The notes under the pieces: generated by a model
The model's database searches: none
Told to the model about the DNA's origin: nothing
Seen by the model: only the letters and a program-made list of their open reading frames with translations
Origin: Oscillospiraceae bacterium
GTDB taxonomy: Bacteria > Bacillota > Clostridia > Oscillospirales > Ruminococcaceae
Assembly: GCA_021769725.1 (NCBI GenBank)
Contig: JAETSI010000014.1
Coordinates: 1 to 64,000 of the forward strand
Length of the DNA stretch: 64,000 nt
Direction of reading: 5' to 3'
Made by a program: the position numbers and the translations under genes
Part shown: in pieces, positions 35,901 to 44,078 of the stretch
Layout: each line of letters begins with the position of its first letter
How positions within the stretch are numbered: position 1 is the first letter of the stretch

Positions 35901-38900
35901 ATGAATAAAACAGCAATTAAAAATTTCGCAGTCGCTGCACGGCTCACGCTGATCGATGCCGTGACGCAGCGTGCGTTTGAATATGAAGTTACAGAAAACG
36001 GCAGGAATGATCCGGCACAGGATTCTGTCAGTGGGCGTGCGCTGACTGCTGCCGAAAAAAATCAGCGTCAGCAGCTTATCAGACGTATTCAGCAAAGCAG
36101 CTTTGCTGAGGTCATGGAAGAAGCGGCATATACTTGGTTCAACCGATTTATCGCTCTGCGTTTTATGGAAGTCAACGGCTATCTGCCGACCAGAATCCGT
36201 GTGTTTACTGACGAAAACGGAGCATTCAAACCTGAAATTCTCGTCGAAGCATCACGTCTCGATTTTAACGGCATCGACCATGACTACATCATGGAGCTGC
36301 TCGACACGCAGGAAAACGACAAACTGTACAAGTATCTGCTGATTGCGCAGTGCAATGCACTGAATGTAGGTCTGCCGGAGATGTTCGAGAAGATCGGCGG
36401 CTGGACGGAGCTTCTGTTCCCGAATAATCTGCTCCGCAGCGACAGCGTGATTGCCAAAATGGTATCGGAGATTCCCAAGGAGGACTGGTGCGATCAGGTG
36501 CAAATCATCGGCTGGCTGTATCAGTATTATAACACCGAGCCGAAGGACAAGGTTTTTGCCGACCTCAAGAAGAATATCAAGATCAGCGCGGAGGCTATCC
36601 CTGCGGCGACACAGCTTTTCACTCCGGACTGGATCGTGCGTTATATGGTGGAAAATTCCCTCGGCAGGCTCTGGACAGAGGGACACGGCAAACCGGATTC
36701 TGCCGACTGGAAGTATTATCTCGAAGAAGCCGAGCAGGAGGATTCCGTCAAAGCGGAACTGGAAAAGCTGCGTGCGGAATACAAAAATATTCAGCCTGAG
36801 CAGATCAAGTTTCTCGACCCATGCATGGGTTCGGGGCATATTCTGGTTTACGCATTTGATGTGCTGATGGATATTTACACGTCCTGCGGCTGGTCGGAGC
36901 GTGATGCGGCGCTCTCGATTTTGCAGCACAACCTCTTCGGTCTGGACATCGACCGCCGTGCGTATCAGCTTGCGTATTTCGCTGTGATGATGAAGGCACG
37001 TCAGTATAACCGCAGTATCATCAAAAGCGGCGAAGTACAGCCGAATCTTGCGAATTTTGCTGATGTCATGGGCGTGGATACTGGGCTGATTTCCGGAAAG
37101 CTCAGGGAATTTGCGGAGCAGTTTGCTTATGCGGACACCTACGGTTCTCTCATGGAGATCATTGCGCCGAACGGTCTGGACGAGGCGGTTTCGGCATTCA
37201 ATGTGTCCTTTGGCATCAGCCGCAGACAGCTTGACATGATGCTGCGAATCTATAAAAACCTGTCGCAGAAATATGATGTTGTGGTGACGAATCCGCCGTA
37301 TATGGGCGGTGGAAATATGAATGCAACTTTGTCCGATTACATCAAAGATAATTTTGCCGATTATAAATCTGACCTGTTCTCTGCTTTTATGGTGAGATGT
37401 ACACAACTTGCAAAATCTACAGGGTACACAGGATTTTTAACGCCCTATGTCTGGATGTTCATTCAGTCATATGAAAAGCTGCGTTCATTGATTTACGCTA
37501 CTAAGACTATAGAAACTTTGATACAGTTTGAATACTCGGCGTTTGAAGAAGCAACTGTGCCGATTTGTACTTTTGTTTTGAAAAACAGTCATGTAAACAA
37601 AAACGGCTGTTATTTCCGCTTGACCGATTTTAGGGGCGGTATGGAAGTTCAGCGGCAGAAAACGCTTGAAGCAATTGCAAACCATAAGTGTGGTTTTTAC
37701 TATGAAAGCAACTCTGAAAACTTCTCCAAGATTCCGGGTATGCCGGTGGCTTATTGGGTGAGTGAGAGTTTTGTTAGGGCGTTTGAGAAGGGAGAATGTT
37801 TAAATAGTTTTAGTACTATATTTGAAGGGTTAAAAACAAGGGATAAAGAAAGATTTGTTCGCTTATGGTTTGAAATAGATAATCTAAAATGGAAACCATA
37901 CGCTAAAGGTGGTTCTTTTAGAAAATGGTATGGAAATAAAGAGTACGTTGTAAAATGGGGAGAAGATGGAACGGAAATTAGAAATTTCAAAAAATCAAGT
38001 GGTGCAAATTTTAAATATTATTATAAACCGACTGTCACATATTCGGCACTAACATCATATAAATTTTCAGGTAGATATTTGGATAATTCCTTTTTTGGTG
38101 GTGGTGGCGGTGGTATTACAAATACTGAATTGATTGATTATATTTTAGGATTTGTTAATTCAAGCGTATATCATTATATAATAAATGCTATAAGCCCTAC
38201 GCTGAATTTTGAAGTAGGTCAGATTGGAATACAACCATTAATTATTGATAAAAATCAAAAATCAGTAAGTGAAACTCTCGTACAAGAAAACATAAACATT
38301 TCAAAAACCGATTGGGACAGCTTTGAAACAAGCTGGGATTTTGAAAAGCACCCGCTTATCTGCGGAACTTCTTCAATTAAAGAAGCCTATAAAAAATGGG
38401 AGCAAGAATGCACCGCGCGTTTCAATAAACTGAAAGCCAACGAAGAAGAGCTGAACCGCATCTTCATCAACATCTACGGCTTGCAGGATGAGCTGACCCC
38501 CGAGGTCGAGGACAGAGACGTGACCGTGCGCAAAGCTGATTTGCAGAGAGAGATAAAATCACTGATAAGCTACGCCGTAGGCTGCATTTTCGGGCGGTAT
38601 TCCGTTGATTGCAAGGGACTTTGCTATGCCGGCGGCGACTGGGACAGCAGCAAATACAAGACCATTATCCCCGACAATGACAATGTTGTCCCCATATGCG
38701 ACGACGATTATTTCGAGGATGACCTGACCGCCCGTATCATTGATTTTGTGGCAAAGGTCTACGGCGAGGACACGTTGGAGGAGAACCTGAAATTTATCGC
38801 CGATGCACTGAACTGCAAGGGTACGACACCCCGTGAGGCCATACGTAATTATCTGCTTACGGGCTTCTATGCCGATCACTGCAAGATCTACCAGAAACGC

Positions 38901-39254
38901 CCTATTTACTGGCTGTTCAGCTCCGGCAAAAAGCATGGCTTCAAGGCGCTTGTGTATATGCACCGCTGGAAGAAAACCACCGTTGCCACCGTCCGCACGG
39001 ATTACGTCCACGAGTTGCAGGAGCGTTATAGAACACAGCTTTCGCTCCTTGCCGACCAGATGCAGTCCGCCGCCGCAAGCGATCATGTCAAGCTGAAAAA
39101 GCGGCAGGAAAAGCTGACCGCACAGCTGACGGAGATCAACGCCTACGAGGAAAAAGTGCATCATCTTGCGGATATGATGATCGACATTGATCTTGACGAT
39201 GGCGTTAAGGTCAATTATGCGAAATTTGCCGATATACTGGAGAAAATCAAATGA
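35901..39254 (+). CDS. pglX: BREX adenine-specific DNA methyltransferase PglX
   Basis: The 1117-residue methylase has SAM motif DPCMGSGH (306-313) and catalytic NPPY (464-467). It marks host DNA at a non-palindromic site and takes part in phage exclusion. The middle (about 37,400-38,350, residues 500-820) is much more AT-rich than the flanks and contains a six-Gly run; this is where target recognition lies in PglX, so it was probably exchanged. Otherwise intact. The stop overlaps pglZ (ATGA). Confidence 0.95.
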   Translation: MNKTAIKNFAVAARLTLIDAVTQRAFEYEVTENGRNDPAQDSVSGRALTAAEKNQRQQLIRRIQQSSFAEVMEEAAYTWFNRFIALRFMEVNGYLPTRIRVFTDENGAFKPEILVEASRLDFNGIDHDYIMELLDTQENDKLYKYLLIAQCNALNVGLPEMFEKIGGWTELLFPNNLLRSDSVIAKMVSEIPKEDWCDQVQIIGWLYQYYNTEPKDKVFADLKKNIKISAEAIPAATQLFTPDWIVRYMVENSLGRLWTEGHGKPDSADWKYYLEEAEQEDSVKAELEKLRAEYKNIQPEQIKFLDPCMGSGHILVYAFDVLMDIYTSCGWSERDAALSILQHNLFGLDIDRRAYQLAYFAVMMKARQYNRSIIKSGEVQPNLANFADVMGVDTGLISGKLREFAEQFAYADTYGSLMEIIAPNGLDEAVSAFNVSFGISRRQLDMMLRIYKNLSQKYDVVVTNPPYMGGGNMNATLSDYIKDNFADYKSDLFSAFMVRCTQLAKSTGYTGFLTPYVWMFIQSYEKLRSLIYATKTIETLIQFEYSAFEEATVPICTFVLKNSHVNKNGCYFRLTDFRGGMEVQRQKTLEAIANHKCGFYYESNSENFSKIPGMPVAYWVSESFVRAFEKGECLNSFSTIFEGLKTRDKERFVRLWFEIDNLKWKPYAKGGSFRKWYGNKEYVVKWGEDGTEIRNFKKSSGANFKYYYKPTVTYSALTSYKFSGRYLDNSFFGGGGGGITNTELIDYILGFVNSSVYHYIINAISPTLNFEVGQIGIQPLIIDKNQKSVSETLVQENINISKTDWDSFETSWDFEKHPLICGTSSIKEAYKKWEQECTARFNKLKANEEELNRIFINIYGLQDELTPEVEDRDVTVRKADLQREIKSLISYAVGCIFGRYSVDCKGLCYAGGDWDSSKYKTIIPDNDNVVPICDDDYFEDDLTARIIDFVAKVYGEDTLEENLKFIADALNCKGTTPREAIRNYLLTGFYADHCKIYQKRPIYWLFSSGKKHGFKALVYMHRWKKTTVATVRTDYVHELQERYRTQLSLLADQMQSAAASDHVKLKKRQEKLTAQLTEINAYEEKVHHLADMMIDIDLDDGVKVNYAKFADILEKIK

Positions 39255-41830
39255 CAACAGATAACATAAACCGTTCACTCCGAGAACGCTTTGCACAGCC
39301 GCTGAAGGATTGCTATGTACGCCGGATCATATTCTGGTACGATTCCGAGTGTGAATTTGAGTCCATGCTGGATGAGCTTGATCTGCCGGATGTGAAGATA
39401 CTGCGGCTCACAGGCGACAACTTTTTTGAGGCAAAAATGCTTCTTTCCGAGACAGATCTGACGAGCAATTACCTTGTATATCACCCGATCTCTATGCCCC
39501 ACGTGTGGGACGACTGGCTTCGTGATATTGAGCTTTACAGCGAAGAATTCCGTGCCGATCTCATCTCCATGCAAATGGACGAGCTGAATATTCCGCAGAC
39601 AGTGGCATTCCGAAGAGCCGTAAGGCTGTATCAGCCATTTTTTGGCAACAAGGAGCGTGTTGCACATCTGACGGCACTGCATACAAATTATGAAACTGCC
39701 GCACAGCTGCATATTGATATCATGGCGGTTCTTTCGGGCGCAGAGGATAACAGCGCAGAGGGCGTGATTCGGGCGATTCTCTGCGATACAGTTTACAGCA
39801 ATGAGAATACCGCATTGGAACAGATTCGCAAATTCGGCAGCGAGGACGCACTTCGGGATATGCTTTTAAAATACACCGGCTATGCCGCAGACGAGGTGGA
39901 TTTATCGGAACTTGCAAAGCACTTGATGATAACGGCACTTTCGGGAGTTGTACAACCGCTGACATTAACGGGGCTGGAGAAATATATCTCGCCTGACCAT
40001 CAGCCCTTCTGCTACAATGCGATAGATGAATGGGCGCATTCGGAGGACGGCGGAAAGCTGTTTGAGCTTGCAAATGATATTTCACAGGAGCTTGATCTCT
40101 GTGCAAGATTGGAAAAGCAGGGTGTGGAATCTCTGCTTGATGCAGATTGTCTGCCGTGCATTGATGAATGCATTATCTCCCATTATATGAACGAGATCAG
40201 CGATGATGTCATTAAGTCTGCGGATATACTTTCCGCAGTTGAGAAGCGCCGAACCGGCAAGTGGCATAAGCATTTTGAGATGTACTATGACGGATTATAT
40301 GCCTTTGCACAAATGCACGCATTCTATTTGGAGCATATCACCGGTTTCCATTATGGAACTGCTGAACAGCTCTGGAAAGCATATTGCGATGAGTTTTATC
40401 TTATGGATACATATTACAGACGTTTCCATGTCGTTTTCCGTAAGAGTCTGAAATCTGCGTCCTCTGATCTGGATGATTTGTTCAAAAATGTCGCCGATGC
40501 GGCAGAACGAATCTACAAAAACTGGTATCTTAATGAACTGAATAGTCAGTGGTGTTCGCTGATACATGATGAAATGGAAACGGAGGGCTGTGTATCGGCA
40601 TTGCCGCAGCAGGTTGATTTCTACAAGCAGAATGTCATGCCTTTTGTTCGGAACAAGAACCGTATCTTTGTCATTATCTCCGACGCATTCCGGTATGAGG
40701 TCGCTGTGCAGCTGAAAGAAAAATTGATTCGTGAAACAAGCGGCACTGCTGATATGTTTGCGATGCAGTCTGTATTCCCAAGCCTGACAAAATATGGAAT
40801 GGCAGCACTTTTACCGCATCAGATTCTTACACTGACGGATGATTTGCAGGTGCTTTGCGATGATGCACCGACAGTCAGCACTGAAAACAGGGATATGATA
40901 CTCAAAGCGGCGAATGCAGCGAATTGTGCTGTCGTATATGAAGATCTGCTTGCGATGAAACAGGTACAGCGCCGGGAACTGATATCCGGTGCGGAGGTCG
41001 TATACATTTACCATAATAAGATCGATGCCATAGGTGATAAGCCAATGACGGAAAACCAGGTGTTTGATGCCTGTGGAGAAGCCGTTGATGAACTGCTTTC
41101 TTTGGTGAAGCTGATCGTCAATTCTATGAACGGTACAAATGTGTTGATCACAGCGGATCACGGTTTTATTTACTCTTATCAGCCTCTTGCAGAAAGTGAC
41201 AAGAGTGAGAAGTCACTTGTAAGCGGTGCTGTCATCAAAACAGACCGTCGCTGTATGGTTACAGAGCCGGAGGCTTCTTCCGAGTACCTGATGCAGATTC
41301 CGATGAACGTGTTTAACTCTGATAAACTCGGTTTTGCACCGCTTGAAACAATCAGAATCAAAAAGCAGGGCGGCGGCATGAACTTTGTACATGGCGGCGT
41401 TTCCCTTCAGGAATGCTGCGTTCCCGTCATTGCGTTCAAAAATATTAAGCCCAACTCAAAGCACTTTGTTGACACCAAAAAGGTTGCATTGCGGCTCCTG
41501 AGTCGTACCCGGAAAATTGCGAACAACATCTTTTTCCTTGAGTTTTACCAGCCGGAAGCAGTGAGCGGAAAAACCATACCGGCTACATATGAGCTGTATA
41601 TCTGCGATAATATGAGCAGTATTGTCAGCGATGTGCAGACGATCATAGCAGATAAAACCACGGATAATGTGCAGGAGCGGGTTACAAGAATCCGCTTTAC
41701 TCTGAAAGGGCAGGAATACAGCAGCACAGACCCGTATTATCTCAATATTGTTGACAAGGACAGCGGCGATATCAAGGAGCATATTGAATTTAGAATAAAA
41801 ATCGCTTTTATAAACGACTTTGGGTTTTAG
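39251..41830 (+). CDS. pglZ: BREX phosphatase-fold protein PglZ
   Basis: This is an 859-residue alkaline phosphatase-superfamily protein with metal-site elements VIISDAFRYEVA (Asp478) and VLITADHGF (Asp636, His637). PglZ is essential to every BREX type. Its last 44 residues form a small beta domain ending IKIAFINDFGF, and the same ending is seen in the LRR/coiled-coil protein downstream. Translationally coupled to pglX. Confidence 0.94.
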   Translation: MTTDNINRSLRERFAQPLKDCYVRRIIFWYDSECEFESMLDELDLPDVKILRLTGDNFFEAKMLLSETDLTSNYLVYHPISMPHVWDDWLRDIELYSEEFRADLISMQMDELNIPQTVAFRRAVRLYQPFFGNKERVAHLTALHTNYETAAQLHIDIMAVLSGAEDNSAEGVIRAILCDTVYSNENTALEQIRKFGSEDALRDMLLKYTGYAADEVDLSELAKHLMITALSGVVQPLTLTGLEKYISPDHQPFCYNAIDEWAHSEDGGKLFELANDISQELDLCARLEKQGVESLLDADCLPCIDECIISHYMNEISDDVIKSADILSAVEKRRTGKWHKHFEMYYDGLYAFAQMHAFYLEHITGFHYGTAEQLWKAYCDEFYLMDTYYRRFHVVFRKSLKSASSDLDDLFKNVADAAERIYKNWYLNELNSQWCSLIHDEMETEGCVSALPQQVDFYKQNVMPFVRNKNRIFVIISDAFRYEVAVQLKEKLIRETSGTADMFAMQSVFPSLTKYGMAALLPHQILTLTDDLQVLCDDAPTVSTENRDMILKAANAANCAVVYEDLLAMKQVQRRELISGAEVVYIYHNKIDAIGDKPMTENQVFDACGEAVDELLSLVKLIVNSMNGTNVLITADHGFIYSYQPLAESDKSEKSLVSGAVIKTDRRCMVTEPEASSEYLMQIPMNVFNSDKLGFAPLETIRIKKQGGGMNFVHGGVSLQECCVPVIAFKNIKPNSKHFVDTKKVALRLLSRTRKIANNIFFLEFYQPEAVSGKTIPATYELYICDNMSSIVSDVQTIIADKTTDNVQERVTRIRFTLKGQEYSSTDPYYLNIVDKDSGDIKEHIEFRIKIAFINDFGF

Positions 41831-41916
41831 AGTGTGTTCATATTAAAGTAAAACGCATGTCTTTTCGGCAAAATTCTGCTCGAAAATCCACACAATGATT
41901 TTATGTGAACACGCTC
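41830..41916. repeat. Inverted repeat between pglZ and brxL
   Basis: Arms 41830-41847 (GAGTGTGTTCATATTAAA) and 41899-41916 pair at 15 of 18 positions. The 87-base element starts at the last base of the pglZ stop and could be a small MITE-like insertion or an attenuator of brxL expression. Confidence 0.5.
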
Positions 41917-41950
41917 CAGAGGTGCCCTATATTGTATTGGAGGATTTGGA

Positions 41951-44077
41951 ATGGACAAAATTGATAAAAAAATCATAGAGGCTTTCCAGGGAAAGGTAGT
42001 CCGTAAGGATTTAACAGCCCTTATGAAAAAAGGTGCAAATGTGCCTACATATGTACTGGAATATCTGCTTGGAATGTACTGTTCCACGGATGATGAGGAA
42101 ATTATCCAGTCGGGTATTGAAAAGATAAAGCAGATCCTTAGTGAGAATTATGTGCGTCCCGATCAGAGCGAATATGTCAAATCAAAGATTAAGGAAAACG
42201 GACAATATACAATTATTGACAAGATCACAGTTGAATTTGATGAGCGTGAGGACAAATATGTGGCTCGTTTTGTCAATCTGAAAATAGCGCCTTTTGAAGT
42301 GAATTCCGATCTTGTTGTACATAATGAAAAGCTGCTTGTTGGCGGAATATGGTGTATTGTCAGAATCGAGTATGTCGGTCTTGAAAAGCAAGAGGAAGAA
42401 TCGGATGAATACGAGGAGGACATTTTCGGCGACCGTAAGGCGCAGAAAAAGAAAAAAATCAAAAAGAAGAAGTCAAAATACGATTCACCCTTTGAGATCA
42501 AAAGCCTGAAACCGATTCAGATGCCGAATCTTGATATGGATGAGATTTTGGAGGCAAGGGCAGAATTTACAAAGGACGAATGGATTAATATGCTTCTGCG
42601 TTCGGCAGGCTATGAACCTTATGAGCTTTCTCAAAAGCAGAAGCTGCATTATCTTCTTAGATTTGTGCCGTTTATCCAGAAGAATTATAATCTTGTGGAG
42701 CTGGGGCCACGTGGAACCGGAAAATCTCATGTTTACAGTGAATTGTCGCCCTATTCAATACTTATGAGCAGCGGACATACGACTGTATCCAATCTCTTCT
42801 ATAATATGGCATCACGCCGTGTGGGACTTGTGGGAAAATGGGACTGCATTGCATTTGATGAGGTCGGTGGTATTACGCAGACATCGGGAGATATGGTGCA
42901 GATCATGAAGAACTATATGGCAAACGGCTCGTTTGCAAGAGGTACGGATACGATCAATTCAGACGCCTCTATCGCCTTTGAGGGAAACACTTTCCGAAGC
43001 GTTTCCGATATGCTGAGAACGACAAATCTATTTGAGCCGTTTCCGGAGGAATTCAATAACGATTCCGCTTTTTTTGATAGAATACATGCCTATCTTCCGG
43101 GATGGGAAACGCCGAAGCTGCGTGCAAGTCTTTTCACAGTGAATTACGGACTGATTACAGACTGCTTTTCAGAATTCTGTCATGAGATGCGCCGATATGA
43201 TTTTACCAATGCTTTTGCAGAGTATTTTGAGCTGAACGGAAATTATAATACCCGTGACGATACGGCTGTCAGAAGAACATTTTCAGGCTTGGCAAAGCTT
43301 ATATATCCTGATGAGAGAATGAGCAAAGAGGAGGTAAGGGAGCTTCTTGAATATGCCATTGAATGCAGAAGAAGAGTCAAAGAGCAGCTCAGAAAGATGA
43401 ACCCAGCTGAGTTCAGCGATGTCTCAATGGGTTATATCGATATCCAGACAGGCGAGGAAAAAATTGTAGAACTCCCTGAATCGGCAGAAGGATCGCTTGT
43501 CTTTGAAGGCTTTGAAAAAGCCGGTTATGTTTATGCAGTTGGACGTTCGGTAGATGATAGAATCGGAATCTATCGTCTGGAAAACAAGCTGATCGATGGA
43601 ACGGGCAAATTCAGCTTTAAGAATGTGGAAGGACTTGCAAGGTCGCCAAGAAGCGTCAAGGACAGTCTTACAGCAGCATTTAACTATTTTGAGGGAAATG
43701 TCGGCAGATTGATTTCCGGAAGCTATAAGGATTTTGATTATAGTTTGTATTTCAACGATCTTCAGAACCGTGGCGTCAGCGATGAGGTTTCCGTTGCAGA
43801 GGTTGTCGGCTTGTTTTCTGCAATTTCAAATCGTTCTGTTTTACCGGGGCTTGTGATCTGCGGCAGAGTTGTGATGTCGGGCAGTATGATGCCGATCGTG
43901 ACGGAACTTGATGAGATATTTGTTGCAGCATCAAACGCAGGTGCAAAGTGTATTCTGCTGCCTTCAGACTGCAAAGGCAAATATGAATCCATGCGTGATG
44001 AGCTGAAGAGAGAAATCAGCGTATCATTCTATTCCTCACCCCTTGAGGCGGCGGAAATTGCATTGGGAGTAAAATAA
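41951..44077 (+). CDS. brxL: BREX AAA+/Lon-like protein BrxL
   Basis: The 708-residue protein has an N-terminal DNA-binding region, a Lys-rich linker (residues 170-185), an AAA+ core with Walker A GPRGTGKS (252-259) and DCIAFDEVGG (298-307), and a C-terminal Lon-like domain (VVMSGSMMPIVTELDEIF). The Ser-Lys catalytic pair of Lon is not evident (no KDGPSAG block), in line with reports that BrxL acts as a DNA-binding motor rather than a protease. GGAGG lies upstream. Confidence 0.93.
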   Translation: MDKIDKKIIEAFQGKVVRKDLTALMKKGANVPTYVLEYLLGMYCSTDDEEIIQSGIEKIKQILSENYVRPDQSEYVKSKIKENGQYTIIDKITVEFDEREDKYVARFVNLKIAPFEVNSDLVVHNEKLLVGGIWCIVRIEYVGLEKQEEESDEYEEDIFGDRKAQKKKKIKKKKSKYDSPFEIKSLKPIQMPNLDMDEILEARAEFTKDEWINMLLRSAGYEPYELSQKQKLHYLLRFVPFIQKNYNLVELGPRGTGKSHVYSELSPYSILMSSGHTTVSNLFYNMASRRVGLVGKWDCIAFDEVGGITQTSGDMVQIMKNYMANGSFARGTDTINSDASIAFEGNTFRSVSDMLRTTNLFEPFPEEFNNDSAFFDRIHAYLPGWETPKLRASLFTVNYGLITDCFSEFCHEMRRYDFTNAFAEYFELNGNYNTRDDTAVRRTFSGLAKLIYPDERMSKEEVRELLEYAIECRRRVKEQLRKMNPAEFSDVSMGYIDIQTGEEKIVELPESAEGSLVFEGFEKAGYVYAVGRSVDDRIGIYRLENKLIDGTGKFSFKNVEGLARSPRSVKDSLTAAFNYFEGNVGRLISGSYKDFDYSLYFNDLQNRGVSDEVSVAEVVGLFSAISNRSVLPGLVICGRVVMSGSMMPIVTELDEIFVAASNAGAKCILLPSDCKGKYESMRDELKREISVSFYSSPLEAAEIALGVK

Positions 44078-44078
44078 A

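Noticed and set aside
31224-44077. DISARM or another Pgl-type system instead of BREX
   Set aside because: The order brxA-brxB-brxC-pglX-pglZ-brxL is complete and no DISARM helicase (drmA), DUF1998 gene or PglW kinase is present.
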